Of a DNA stretch of 64,000 nucleotides, positions 1-9,121 are shown piece by piece. This DNA is from Chryseobacterium defluvii (GTDB taxonomy: Bacteria; Bacteroidota; Bacteroidia; Flavobacteriales; Weeksellaceae): the NCBI RefSeq assembly GCF_003634775.1, contig NZ_RBXB01000001.1, positions 1,302,001 to 1,366,000 on the forward strand, read 5' to 3'. Below the pieces are notes generated by a model. That model saw only the letters and a list, made by a program, of their open reading frames with translations, made no database searches and was not told the DNA's origin. Positions within the stretch are counted from its first letter, which is position 1, and the number at the start of each line of letters is the position of its first letter. A program made the position numbers and the translations under genes.

Positions 1-440
1 ATAATGGTAACAGTAACAGCTTTACATTCTTTGATAAAGATCAGCAATGGTTCAATACCTCTGTTGTAGGACTGCAATTAGATATCCCGATTTTCAGTGG
101 ATTACAGAGACATTGGCAAACTCAGCAGGCAAAACTGGATCTTCAGAAAGCTCAAATGGATAAAGAAGATATGGAAAGAAACCTGAAAAACGAATACTAC
201 TCAAAGGCGGTAGATTATAACAATGCTTTTGAAAGTTATAAAACGGCTCAGGACCTCATTAAATTGTCATCCAACATTTACCGTAAAGAGCAGATTAAAT
301 TCAAGGAAGGATTAGGAAGCAGCTTTGACCTTCAGAATAGTGAAACCCAATTGTATGATTCCCAGACCAAACTGTATCAATCCGCAATAAGTTTAGTTCA
401 GGCAAAAGTTGCCCTTGACAAAGCAAAAGGCGAATTATAA
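1..440 (+). CDS. TolC-family outer membrane efflux channel, C-terminal part
   Basis: The reading frame is open from the window edge (first full codon at base 3) to the stop at 438-440, so only the last ~145 residues are present. The visible part has a barrel-strand-like stretch (VVGLQLDIPIFSG) followed by long amphipathic helix sequence rich in Gln, Lys and Ala, ending LVQAKVALDKAKGEL. This is the usual end of TolC/OprM-type outer-membrane factors, whose helices form the periplasmic tunnel. The next two genes encode the adaptor and inner-membrane pump on the same strand, so this is the outer-membrane exit duct of one tripartite efflux operon. The internal ATG at 156 is not the true start. The family call is firm; the substrate is unknown. 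Confidence 0.88.
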   Translation, partial: NGNSNSFTFFDKDQQWFNTSVVGLQLDIPIFSGLQRHWQTQQAKLDLQKAQMDKEDMERNLKNEYYSKAVDYNNAFESYKTAQDLIKLSSNIYRKEQIKFKEGLGSSFDLQNSETQLYDSQTKLYQSAISLVQAKVALDKAKGEL

Positions 441-560
441 TCGAAATAAACAAAAATAATAAACTATATATGAAACCGGAAGGTTCATGTGATCAGTACA
501 ATAAAATTGACGCATACAACCAAACGGTTACATTGGACAAAACAATATAAATATTTACCA

Positions 561-1808
561 ATGAAAAAAATATTTCTTCCACTAGCATTATTACTTACCC
601 TTGCAGCTTGCAAGAAGGATCAAGTACAAGATAAAACTCTGGAAGCGCTTATAAAAACTAAAGACGTGAAAGGTCTTCAGGCATACAAAGACCGCCAGAA
701 AGCTAAAATGGACAGCCTTAATAATGTTATGGCTGAAGTAGATAAAAACCTTACAGCATGGGGAGTAAGTCAGACTACAGGATATGTTTCCGTACAAAAA
801 CTACAGCAGACTTCATTTGCTCACAATGTTGAAATCCAAGGAAACGTAACTACCGATCAGGATGTTACCATACAGCCGGATTTCAGTGGGGTTTTATCGT
901 TATACGTAAAAGAAGGACAGCGAGTGAACAGAGGCCAGGTTATCGGTAGAATTGCAGACGGAGGTTTAAACGACCAGTACAAGCAGGCTCAGATCCAGGT
1001 AAGCTCTATGAATGCTCAACTGCAAATTGCTAAAACCGACGCCAATTTAAAGCGTATTGCTTACGAGAAACAAGCAGCACTTTGGAAACAGAAAATCGGT
1101 TCAGAATTCCAGTATCTTCAGGCTAAAGCCGCTTATGATGCAGCACAAAGACAAGTTGCAGCTTCTCAAAGCACTGTTTCCGCTACTCAGAAAGCAGCAG
1201 ATGCTGTAAGATCTAATCTTGCAAAAACGGCTATTGTGGCTCCTTTCAGTGGGGTTATTGATAAGGTAATGACCCAAAACGGACAGGTAGTGGCTCCGGG
1301 AAGAGATATCGTAAAACTGATCAGCTTAGGAATTATGCGTGTTGAAGCTAAGGTTCCTGAAACCTATTTGGCAAACATCAGACCGGGAACAAGTGTTGAT
1401 GTGTTCTTTCCGGCATTGAACAAATCCATAAAGTCAAGTGTAAGATTAGTAGGAAACTATATCGACCCGGCTACCAGAACATTTATTATCCAGATCCCTG
1501 TTCCTAATGAAGGAGGATATGTAAAACCCAACTTATTGGCTCAGATCAAGATACAGGATTATCTGAACCCATCTGCAATACAGATCCCGGCTCAATATAT
1601 TTATGATGATGCGGCACACAAAAGCTATGTATTTGTTGCAACAAACATCAATGGAGAAAATGGAATTGCCAAGAAAGTATTGGTGGAAACTGGACAAAAG
1701 TCTGAGAACAGTGTAGAAATTACAAAAGGCTTAAAAGCCGGAGATGTAGTGATTACAGATGGTTCTAAAAACCTTACCGAAGGACAGAAAGTAAAAATCT
1801 CTAAATAA
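561..1808 (+). CDS. RND efflux periplasmic adaptor (membrane fusion lipoprotein)
   Basis: A 415-residue HlyD/AcrA-type adaptor. I place the start at ATG 561, not at the upstream in-frame ATG 489, because 561 gives a lipoprotein signal peptide (MKKIFLPLALLLTLAAC) with the lipobox LAAC and the lipidated Cys at residue 17. A biotinyl-lipoyl-like half follows (VTIQPDFSGVLSLYVKEGQ), then a coiled-coil hairpin rich in Gln/Ala/Lys, the second lipoyl half (APFSGVIDKVMTQNGQ) and a C-terminal barrel/membrane-proximal region. In the family this protein bridges the inner-membrane pump and the TolC channel in the periplasm. It lies 120 bp after the TolC gene and 19 bp before the pump gene, which fits one transcript. 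Confidence 0.92.
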   Translation: MKKIFLPLALLLTLAACKKDQVQDKTLEALIKTKDVKGLQAYKDRQKAKMDSLNNVMAEVDKNLTAWGVSQTTGYVSVQKLQQTSFAHNVEIQGNVTTDQDVTIQPDFSGVLSLYVKEGQRVNRGQVIGRIADGGLNDQYKQAQIQVSSMNAQLQIAKTDANLKRIAYEKQAALWKQKIGSEFQYLQAKAAYDAAQRQVAASQSTVSATQKAADAVRSNLAKTAIVAPFSGVIDKVMTQNGQVVAPGRDIVKLISLGIMRVEAKVPETYLANIRPGTSVDVFFPALNKSIKSSVRLVGNYIDPATRTFIIQIPVPNEGGYVKPNLLAQIKIQDYLNPSAIQIPAQYIYDDAAHKSYVFVATNINGENGIAKKVLVETGQKSENSVEITKGLKAGDVVITDGSKNLTEGQKVKISK

Positions 1809-1827
1809 TTTGAAATAAATTAAAATT

Positions 1828-4800
1828 ATGGGCGAAAATAAACACCACGAGAAAGAATCTTTCTTTTCCAGTTGGGCAGTAGACAATAGAACCACCGTTT
1901 ACGTGCTTACATTTATTATTGTAATCATGGGGATTTTTGCTTACATGTCTATGCCAAGGGAAAGCTTTCCTGAAGTGGTAGAAAATAAAATATATATTTC
2001 TTCCGTGTATCCGGGGAACTCGGCGGAGGATGTTGAAAAACTGATTACCAAAGAACTTGAAGATAAGTTTAAGAATGTTTCGGGAGTTGATAAGGTAACC
2101 TCCAATTCATTTCAGGATTACTGTTTGATCACCGTAGAATTTAGTGAAGATGTACCTTTGGCGGAAGCCAAGCAAAGGATCAAGGATAAGGTAGACGAAG
2201 CCAAAGGAGACCAGGATTGGCCTACAGTGGATTCAGGGTCAAAGGTGGAACCAAGTGTTTTTGACCTTAACATCTCTGAAGAGATTCCTATTTTGAATAT
2301 CAACTTAAAAGGAAACTATCCTAAATTCACCTTAAGACAATATGCAGATGACATCAAGGATGATCTTGAAGATATTCCGGAAGTAAAAGATGCTGTTGTT
2401 CTTGGAGTTGATGATAATGAAGTGGAAGTAGCATTGGATATTTACAAAATGAATGCTGCGGGAGTAAGCTTTGATGAAGTAATCAACGCAATCAGAAATG
2501 AAAATATCACGATTTCCGGAGGTAACCTGATTACGGAGGGAAACCGTGAAAACGTAAGAATCAAAGGTCAGATTTCAGAACCTTCAGAACTGAATAACTT
2601 CCTTATTAAGCCGGGAGTAAAAATCATGGACCTTGCAAAAGTAGAGTTTAAGGAAAAAGAAAAAACTACGTATGCAAGAGAATCCGGGAAAGATGTGGTA
2701 ATGATCAACCTGAGAAAAAGATCAGGAACGAACATGATCGCTGCGATTGAACAGGCTAAAGAGAAAATTAAGAAGGCCCAGGAAACGTACTTACCAAGTG
2801 ACCTTGATATCTCTCTTACCTCCGACCAGTCTACAGACGTGGAACATCAGGTAAACGAATTGGCGAACCATATCTTAATTGGTATCCTCCTGGTAATGTG
2901 TGTATTGAGTTTCTCAATGGGACTTAAAAATGCCTTATTCGTAGGAACGGCCATTCCGCTCTCCATGTTGATTGCTTTTGCGGTTCTGAGTGCTTTTGGA
3001 GTTACCTTAAATACGATGGTACTTTTCGCAATGGTAATGGGGCTCGGAATGTTGGTGGACGACGGAATTGTGGTGGTGGACAACGTTTACGCGAATATGG
3101 AGAAAGGGTATAAAAGGCGGGAAGCATCAAAATTCGGTATCGGTGAAATTGCTTTCCCGGTAATTACATCTACCTTAACGACGGTTTGTGCCTTTTTACC
3201 GATGCTAATGTGGCCGGGAATCATGGGAGAATTCATGAAGTATTTCCCGATTACCATTTCCGTAACCCTTTTAGCTTCATTATTCGTGGCATTGGTTATC
3301 AATGCTTCGATGACAGGAGGGGGAATGACACTGGATAATAAGAATGTTACAAAGCCTCAGGCTATAAAGTATAGTATCATTTTTGCCATTTTAGCTGTTG
3401 TTTTCGGAGTTTTAAGATTGGTTACAGGAGTAGAGTATTTCCTTGCCGTAGTTACGCTTTCCGTGTTAGCTATTGCAGCGATATGGCTATATAAAAACTT
3501 CTTCCACGACAGAATTGAACACTTCCAGTATACTTTCTTCCCGAATTTGGCGAAGAGATATCAGAAATTCCTTAGAAACCTTTTACAAGGGAAAAAGCCC
3601 CGATATTGGTTTTTAGGAGTAGTGGGAGTACTTATATTTTCATTTGTACTTTATGGGGCAATGATGGGAATCGGACGTTCCAAAGTTCTTTTCTTCCCTG
3701 AAAATATCCCTAAACAGGTAATTGTTTATATGGAATATCCTCAAGGGACTGATATTGCGAAAACCAATACCGCAACCAAGCAGGTGGAAGCTAAGATCTT
3801 AAACGTTCTTAGACAATATAACGATAAAAAGACGGGTGAAAACTTCCTTGTGGAGTCTATGGTTACCCAAGTCGGAAAAGGAGCAATTAACCCACAGGTT
3901 GATGCCGGTTCGGAAGCGGATACTCCGTTTAAATCAAAAATTACGATCACATTCGTAGAATTTGCTAAGCGTCACGGGGTGGATACGAGTGATGTGATGG
4001 AAGAGATCAGAAAAGCGATTCCAAACATTCCAGGATTTACCTTTACCGTAGAAAAAGACGCAAACGGACCACCGGTTGGTTACCCTGTTTCGATAGAATT
4101 GAAGGGTGATGATTATGATGAGCTATTGGCAGAAGCCCATAAGATGATTGAGTTTATCAACAAACAAGGGATCAGTGGTATTGAAAAGCTGCAATCGGAT
4201 ATCAACAAAGAAAGCCCGGAGCTTATTATAGATATTAACAGAGAGACTGCCGGAAATATGGGTGTTTCTACCGCATACACAGGTATGACGCTTCGTAGAG
4301 CTTTATTCGGTCAGGATATTTCCACTTTCAAAGATGTGAAAGATGATTATGATATCTCTGTAAGGTTACAGCAGGACCAGAGAAGAAATACGAGTATATT
4401 GTTCAATCAGCCGATTACTCTTCAGGGACCAAACGGACCGGTTCTGGTACCAATGTCAACATTCTCTACCATGAAAGAAGAAAACACTTTCAACAAGATC
4501 AAGAGAAAAGACAATACAAGAACCATTATGGTATATTCTAATGTGTTGAAAGATTATAATGCCAACGAAATTGTTCAGAAAATCCAGGCTTCATTGAAAG
4601 GATATAAAACTCCGGAAGGAATTACATACACATTCGGTGGTGAGCAGGAAGAGCAGGGCAAGAACATGAATTTCTTATTATTCGCTTTATTCCTGGCAAT
4701 GGCATTGGTAACATCCATTATTGTATTCCAGTTTAACTCGATCTCGAAGACTTTGATCATTATGACCACCATCTTCCTGAGTTTTGCCGGTGTATTCCTT

Positions 4801-5406
4801 GGATTATCCATATTCGGAATGGATTTCGTAATCCTGATGACAATGATGGGTATTATCTCTTTGGCCGGGGTTGTAGTGAAGAACGGTATCGTATTGATGG
4901 ACTTCTTCGTACTCAAGCTGGATGAATTGGTAGCTAAAAAAGGAGTGGAAACTCATGATGACCTTGAGCTTGAGGAAGTAAAAGAGATTATCATTGAATC
5001 TGGGAAAGAACGTTTAAGACCGGTATTATTAACGGCAACTACAGCAATTTTAGGATTAATCCCATTGGCGGTAGGATTAAACTTTGATGTATTCTCTTTC
5101 CTTACAACGCTTAACCCTCATTTCTCAGTAGGAGGGGATAACGTAATGTTCTGGGGACCATTGGCATGGACGATCATCTTCGGATTATCATTCGCAACAT
5201 TCCTTACATTGATTATCGTTCCGGTAATGTTCTACATTATCTCTAAGAGAAAGATCAATTCAAGAAGAAAGTTTATAGCAAAACATGCTCATGATGCAGA
5301 AAAAGATGCAGAAGAACAGGAGAGACTGAAGAAATTATATCCTGAAGAATTTGAGGAATATCATAAGAAGAAAGATTTCGGAGCAGAACCGGAAACTGAA
5401 GCTTAG
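1828..5406 (+). CDS. RND efflux permease (AcrB/CusA-like), long form
   Basis: A 1192-residue inner-membrane proton-driven pump of the RND superfamily. The first membrane helix (TVYVLTFIIVIMGIFAYMSM) is followed by the porter sequence MPRESFPEV. Transmembrane segment 4 carries the paired aspartates used for proton relay (MLVDDGIVVVDN, D411/D412). It is ~150 residues longer than E. coli AcrB. Part of the excess is two extra hydrophobic segments between the two repeats (about residues 512-565), and part is a charged C-terminal tail (~60 residues, KRKIN to the end). Both features are common in Bacteroidota members as far as I recall. It is the last gene of the efflux operon and is followed by a strong terminator. 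Metal or drug specificity cannot be read from the sequence. Confidence 0.93.
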   Translation: MGENKHHEKESFFSSWAVDNRTTVYVLTFIIVIMGIFAYMSMPRESFPEVVENKIYISSVYPGNSAEDVEKLITKELEDKFKNVSGVDKVTSNSFQDYCLITVEFSEDVPLAEAKQRIKDKVDEAKGDQDWPTVDSGSKVEPSVFDLNISEEIPILNINLKGNYPKFTLRQYADDIKDDLEDIPEVKDAVVLGVDDNEVEVALDIYKMNAAGVSFDEVINAIRNENITISGGNLITEGNRENVRIKGQISEPSELNNFLIKPGVKIMDLAKVEFKEKEKTTYARESGKDVVMINLRKRSGTNMIAAIEQAKEKIKKAQETYLPSDLDISLTSDQSTDVEHQVNELANHILIGILLVMCVLSFSMGLKNALFVGTAIPLSMLIAFAVLSAFGVTLNTMVLFAMVMGLGMLVDDGIVVVDNVYANMEKGYKRREASKFGIGEIAFPVITSTLTTVCAFLPMLMWPGIMGEFMKYFPITISVTLLASLFVALVINASMTGGGMTLDNKNVTKPQAIKYSIIFAILAVVFGVLRLVTGVEYFLAVVTLSVLAIAAIWLYKNFFHDRIEHFQYTFFPNLAKRYQKFLRNLLQGKKPRYWFLGVVGVLIFSFVLYGAMMGIGRSKVLFFPENIPKQVIVYMEYPQGTDIAKTNTATKQVEAKILNVLRQYNDKKTGENFLVESMVTQVGKGAINPQVDAGSEADTPFKSKITITFVEFAKRHGVDTSDVMEEIRKAIPNIPGFTFTVEKDANGPPVGYPVSIELKGDDYDELLAEAHKMIEFINKQGISGIEKLQSDINKESPELIIDINRETAGNMGVSTAYTGMTLRRALFGQDISTFKDVKDDYDISVRLQQDQRRNTSILFNQPITLQGPNGPVLVPMSTFSTMKEENTFNKIKRKDNTRTIMVYSNVLKDYNANEIVQKIQASLKGYKTPEGITYTFGGEQEEQGKNMNFLLFALFLAMALVTSIIVFQFNSISKTLIIMTTIFLSFAGVFLGLSIFGMDFVILMTMMGIISLAGVVVKNGIVLMDFFVLKLDELVAKKGVETHDDLELEEVKEIIIESGKERLRPVLLTATTAILGLIPLAVGLNFDVFSFLTTLNPHFSVGGDNVMFWGPLAWTIIFGLSFATFLTLIIVPVMFYIISKRKINSRRKFIAKHAHDAEKDAEEQERLKKLYPEEFEEYHKKKDFGAEPETEA

Positions 5407-5428
5407 AAATAGAACCTATAGTTAACCG

Positions 5429-5459
5429 AAAAAGCGTATCATTTGATACGCTTTTTTAT
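5429..5459 (+). terminator. Rho-independent terminator after the efflux operon
   Basis: A 10-bp stem (AAAGCGTATC / GATACGCTTT) with loop ATTT is followed by a T tract. It lies 23 bp after the pump stop codon and ends the tripartite efflux transcript. Confidence 0.85.
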
Positions 5460-5539
5460 TTCTAAATATTTGCTCGAAAAATAATAATAAAAAAGCCCCC
5501 AGAATAATCTGAAAGCCTATAGTTATTTTTTAATGGAAT

Positions 5540-5986
5540 TTAATCTGCCATCACCTCACCGGATTTTCTGTAAACAAAGCTTCCATAAATATGTCTTCTT
5601 GCAAAACGGCTCGGCGAATCAGCGTTGACCATTTTGATATAAGTGTTTCTTGGAACTCCAATGTATTCGTACATTTTTCCGTTCAGGTGCTGAATTTTCA
5701 AAACCGATTTTTCAAGATAAAAATCCTGAATATTAGATTTTGTAATCGTCTCAGTATATTCCTCTTTATATTTTTCCTGTGTTTCAGGATTAATGCTTAC
5801 CAGAAAATGATACGCTTCAATTACCGACTTACTTTTTTCTTCCGCTTCCAGTTTCCCGGCTTCATCGTCGATAAATTTATCAGGATGCGTGTCTTTCATC
5901 GCATTTCTGTAAATAGTTTTTAATTCCTTTAAAGTAACGGTTTTATCAACTCCAAGAAGCTTTCTGTGCTCGCCAAGTCTTTTCAT
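5540..5986 (-). CDS. J-domain protein with C-terminal KTSC domain
   Basis: 148 residues. The N-terminal ~65 residues form a short DnaJ-like domain with the diagnostic HPD triad at residues 34-36 (KDTHPDKF), preceded by a helix-II-like basic stretch (IYRNAMK). The C-terminal ~60 residues (VLKIQHLNGKMYEYIGVP to the end) match the small KTSC domain. J-domains stimulate the ATPase of DnaK-type Hsp70 chaperones; the KTSC domain has no firm function known to me. The gene stands alone, convergent with the efflux operon. A TAATTTTG box (minus strand, 6012-6019) could be its promoter -7 element. I infer a specialised co-chaperone; the client is unknown. Confidence 0.8.
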   Translation of the reverse strand: MKRLGEHRKLLGVDKTVTLKELKTIYRNAMKDTHPDKFIDDEAGKLEAEEKSKSVIEAYHFLVSINPETQEKYKEEYTETITKSNIQDFYLEKSVLKIQHLNGKMYEYIGVPRNTYIKMVNADSPSRFARRHIYGSFVYRKSGEVMAD

Positions 5987-6108
5987 ATTATATAATCCTT
6001 ATTTCGGGGTGCAAAATTAAGCTTTTAAATTGGATAAACCGTAAGTTATTCAGTATTAATTTATTTGGTATTTATAATTTAAATTTTGGTTATTTTTAAT
6101 TTTTAGAA

Positions 6109-6522
6109 TCAAAGAACCTTTTTCATTTCCTCCATCTGTTTTGTGATAAACCCTTGCTTATCCTTTTTTATTTTTTCCAGTATTAGTTTCTGGCTTTCCG
6201 GAATACATGAATACTTTTCCGCCCAGAGATTAATCTCAATAAGCAGAGGTAGAAGATCGATGCCTTTTTTGGTAAGCTTGTATAAAACCTTTGCTTTGCT
6301 CTCAGGATGATCCTGTTTGGTGATAATGCCATTTTCTTCCAACATCAGAAGACGGGAGGCAAGAATATTGGTAGCTATTTTTTCGGCGGATTTCAGAAAA
6401 TCTCCGTAAGTACACTGTTTGTAAAACATTAAATCTCTTACAATCAGTAAAGACCATTTGTCGCCCCATACGTCCAATGAGCTGCTAATAGGGCAGTATG
6501 AACGCTTTTTTATCGTAGACAT
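6109..6522 (-). CDS. HxlR-family winged-helix transcriptional regulator
   Basis: 137 residues with the HxlR pattern: an N-terminal Cys (SYCPISSSLDVWGDKWSLLI, Cys10), the helix-turn-helix (TYGDFLKSAEKIATNILASR) and a wing (ENGIITKQDHPESKAKVLYK), then a dimerisation helix. HxlR-type regulators are small dimeric repressors or activators, often sensing electrophiles or redox state through the N-terminal Cys. It is divergent from the MDR oxidoreductase at 6728, with inverted repeats in the shared intergenic region, so it probably controls that gene and itself. The inducer is unknown. Confidence 0.9.
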   Translation of the reverse strand: MSTIKKRSYCPISSSLDVWGDKWSLLIVRDLMFYKQCTYGDFLKSAEKIATNILASRLLMLEENGIITKQDHPESKAKVLYKLTKKGIDLLPLLIEINLWAEKYSCIPESQKLILEKIKKDKQGFITKQMEEMKKVL

Positions 6523-6552
6523 AGAAATAATTTTATATTATTAAATAAAAAC

Positions 6553-6601
6553 ACTTGCATTTTGAAAGTTTTTTATAAATTTGTACTTGTGAAACGCAAG
6601 C
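6553..6601 (+). promoter_or_regulatory. Promoter with candidate HxlR operators
   Basis: Upstream of the oxidoreductase gene a TTG at 6555-6557 and a TAAATTTG box at 6576-6583 are separated by 18 bases, matching the Bacteroidota promoter. Two inverted repeats overlap it: ACTT-N9-AAGT at 6553-6569 over the -33 element, and CTTG-N7-CAAG at 6586-6600 just downstream of the -7 box. This is the expected placement for a dimeric repressor such as the divergent HxlR protein. The promoter call is reasonable; the operator role is inferred. Confidence 0.55.
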
Positions 6602-6727
6602 GAATTTACAAATTAAATTTTAATTGCAGTGGAAAACATTCTTTTTGATCTTCATAGCATATTAGTAATAATTTTCCGTCGTGAATCCAAAGGAATCGAA
6701 CAGTTTTAAAACAATAAAATATCCGCT

Positions 6728-7729
6728 ATGAAAGCATTTATCATCAACCGGTACCAAAAAGGAGGCGAACTGAAATTGGTTAATTTCCCTGATCCGGTTG
6801 TAAAAGACAATGAAGTACTGGTACAGATCCACGCAGCGAGTGTCAACCTTTTAGATTCTAAAATAAGGGACGGAGAGTTTAAAATAATTCTTCCATACAA
6901 AATGCCCCTTATTCTGGGACACGATGTAGCGGGAATAATTATTAAAACAGGTTCTAAAGTTAAAAACTTTAAAGTTGGTGATGAAATCTATGCAAGACCG
7001 GCAGACTACAGGTTCGGGACTTTTGCTGAATTAATTTCAATACATGAGGACGATATAGCCTTAAAACCCAAAAACCTTACTATGGAAGAGGCTGCGTCTA
7101 TACCTTTGGTAGGATTAACAGCCTGGCAGGCGTTGGTAGAAAATGCTTCTTTACAAAAGGATCAGAAAGTTTTTATTCAGGCCGGGTCCGGCGGAGTGGG
7201 AACTTTTGCCATTCAGTTGGCTAAACATTTAGACTTGAAAGTAGCAACAACAGCCAGTGAAAAAAGCTTTGATTTGTTGAAAAAATTGGGTGCGGACGTA
7301 TTGATTGATTATAAAACTCAGAATTTCGAAGATATTCTGACGGATTATGACTTTGTTTTAAACAGTCAGGATACCAAAACTCTTGAAAAGTCATTTGAAG
7401 TAGTGAAGCCGGGTGGGAAAATCATTAGCATTTCGGGACCACCAACTCCTTTATTTGCAGATCAAATGCATTTGCCTTGGTATGTAAAGCTCATCACGAA
7501 GTTCTTAAGCAGCAAAACGAGAAGAAAGGCTAAAAAAGAGCATATCCATTATTACTTTCTTTTTATGAAAGCCAATGGAAGCCAGCTTAGTGAAATTACC
7601 AAGCTCATCGAAGCCGGAATGATCCAACCTGTTATTGATAAAACATTTCCTTTTGAACAGACTAATGATGCGATGAAGTATGTAGAAAGTGGCCGGGCAA
7701 AGGGAAAAGTGGTTATAAAAGTTATATGA
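6728..7729 (+). CDS. Zinc-free MDR-type NAD(P)H-dependent oxidoreductase (quinone reductase-like)
   Basis: 333 residues with a GroES-like N-terminal domain (MPLILGHDVAGIIIKTGSKV) and a Rossmann domain with the nucleotide loop AGSGGVGTF (residues 152-160). The structural-zinc cysteines of classical alcohol dehydrogenases are absent, which places it in the quinone oxidoreductase / zeta-crystallin-like branch of the MDR superfamily. Such enzymes reduce quinones or activated alkenes using NADPH. It is divergent from an HxlR regulator, an arrangement typical of inducible electrophile or aldehyde detoxification. The exact substrate cannot be assigned. Confidence 0.88.
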   Translation: MKAFIINRYQKGGELKLVNFPDPVVKDNEVLVQIHAASVNLLDSKIRDGEFKIILPYKMPLILGHDVAGIIIKTGSKVKNFKVGDEIYARPADYRFGTFAELISIHEDDIALKPKNLTMEEAASIPLVGLTAWQALVENASLQKDQKVFIQAGSGGVGTFAIQLAKHLDLKVATTASEKSFDLLKKLGADVLIDYKTQNFEDILTDYDFVLNSQDTKTLEKSFEVVKPGGKIISISGPPTPLFADQMHLPWYVKLITKFLSSKTRRKAKKEHIHYYFLFMKANGSQLSEITKLIEAGMIQPVIDKTFPFEQTNDAMKYVESGRAKGKVVIKVI

Positions 7730-7834
7730 AGCTAAAATTATTATAAGACGGGCGGAAGTTAATACTCCCGCCTGTATGTATTAGATTAGGATCCCTTAAA
7801 TCTATCCTTTTCGTTACAATTGATGTAATAAGAG

Positions 7835-8413
7835 TTACTCCGGTCTCTGATAAACATAAGTCAACTTCGAACCTTTAATAAAATCCTCCAAAGAAACTTT
7901 ATCGTTTGCATCTTTATTGGTCAGCTCAATAAAATAAGTAAGAGTACTGGAAATTCTGCTGTCTTTACATTGAATCTTAAATCTTTTCACCTGCGGGCTG
8001 GTTGTCAAAAAGCCGGCTTCAGAAGTGTTAGTGAATTTAATGCCGTTCACATCAAAACCTGCTTTGGGATCTTTTTGAAGCTTCAAAAATCTTTTCTGAG
8101 TCTTGTCTTCGGTTTCATCCAGGAATTTTTGCATCTGATAATCCGTTAAAAGCTGAGGGTAAATCAAGCCTTCCTGCAGTAATAATTTTGTAATTTTATC
8201 AGACTTGTCATAGAAAATGATTTTATCATCAAACTGCGCCTGGTTATCTTTTACAGTGATTTTTCCGGAAAATTTTTTATAATTTTTTTTCTTATAGTCA
8301 TTCTTGAAATGTTCTGTCACTACTTTATCTTTAGGTCCCGGTTTATCAATTTTTTGACCAAGGAGATTGATGGATAGAAATAAAGAAAGGCTCAAAGAAA
8401 TTAACAGTTTCAT
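7835..8413 (-). CDS. Secreted protein of unknown function
   Basis: 192 residues starting with a clear signal peptide (MKLLISLSLSLFLSINLLGQ), so it is exported to the periplasm or outer membrane. The mature part is Lys-rich (KDKVVTEHFKNDYKKKNYKK) and ends with an alternating beta-like region. I recognise no enzymatic motif, lipobox or membrane anchor. It has its own start region (A-rich leader) and no co-directional partner closer than the Nudix gene 93 bp upstream. Function unknown. Confidence 0.75.
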   Translation of the reverse strand: MKLLISLSLSLFLSINLLGQKIDKPGPKDKVVTEHFKNDYKKKNYKKFSGKITVKDNQAQFDDKIIFYDKSDKITKLLLQEGLIYPQLLTDYQMQKFLDETEDKTQKRFLKLQKDPKAGFDVNGIKFTNTSEAGFLTTSPQVKRFKIQCKDSRISSTLTYFIELTNKDANDKVSLEDFIKGSKLTYVYQRPE

Positions 8414-8506
8414 AAATTTAAATTTATATTAATAAGGTTACTATTTTCCAACAAAGCATTTGCCAATGGTGGTAAGATAATTGTTTTTTTAATAATGCCG
8501 AAATTT

Positions 8507-9088
8507 TTATAGAATGCTTTTCAAACGTAAATACTGAAGCAGCATGATGGTTTTTGCATCTTTAATTTCACCATTGTCAATCATAGCCATTGCATCATTA
8601 AATGAAAGCTCCAGGACTTCAATGTTTTCTCCTTCATCAGCAAGTCCGCCACCGTTGTTGACCTTCATTTCAGAAGAATATTCTGCAACAAAAAAGTGAA
8701 GGATTTCAGTAACTGAACCAGGCGACATATAAGCTTCAAATACCTTTTCCACTTTTGAAATTTTGTATCCTGTTTCTTCCTCTGTTTCCCTTTTGATACA
8801 TTCTTCAGGGTTATCATTATCAAGTAGTCCTGCACATGCTTCAATCAGCATTCCGTCGGGATTTCCGTTAATATAGGTCGGAAGGCGGAACTGCCTGGTA
8901 AGGATGACTGTTTTTAAATTTTTGTTATATAGTAAAATCACCGCGCCGTTTCCTCTGTCATAGGCTTCGCGGCTTTGTGTTTCTATGGTTCCGTCTTTTT
9001 TTAAGATCTTAAAAGTTACCTTTTTCAACGTATACCAATTGTCTGATAAAACTTCTGTTTTTGTGATGTCTATATTTGTATTTTTCAT
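8507..9088 (-). CDS. nudK: Nudix hydrolase, GDP-mannose pyrophosphatase (NudK-like)
   Basis: 193 residues. The Nudix box lies at about residues 87-108: [12 protein letters not shown] followed by [10 protein letters not shown], which gives the metal-binding REUxEExGU core. The spacing and the GLLDND variant of the first part are those of E. coli NudK. Such enzymes hydrolyse GDP-mannose or related nucleotide sugars to a sugar phosphate and a nucleotide. The upstream epimerase-like gene ends 33 bp before this gene begins, suggesting co-transcription. The family is secure; substrate specificity is by similarity. Confidence 0.85.
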   Translation of the reverse strand: MKNTNIDITKTEVLSDNWYTLKKVTFKILKKDGTIETQSREAYDRGNGAVILLYNKNLKTVILTRQFRLPTYINGNPDGMLIEACAGLLDNDNPEECIKRETEEETGYKISKVEKVFEAYMSPGSVTEILHFFVAEYSSEMKVNNGGGLADEGENIEVLELSFNDAMAMIDNGEIKDAKTIMLLQYLRLKSIL

Positions 9089-9121
9089 GTATCAGGTTTA
9101 TATTTCGGTCAATGGCCGGGA

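Noticed and set aside
489..560. Upstream ATG extension of the adaptor gene
   Set aside because: It would place 24 residues before a clear lipoprotein signal peptide; start at 561 is better.
7741..7785. Stem between the convergent oxidoreductase and secreted-protein genes (GGGCGG / CCGCCT)
   Set aside because: The stem is fair but no T tract follows on either strand; termination not supported.
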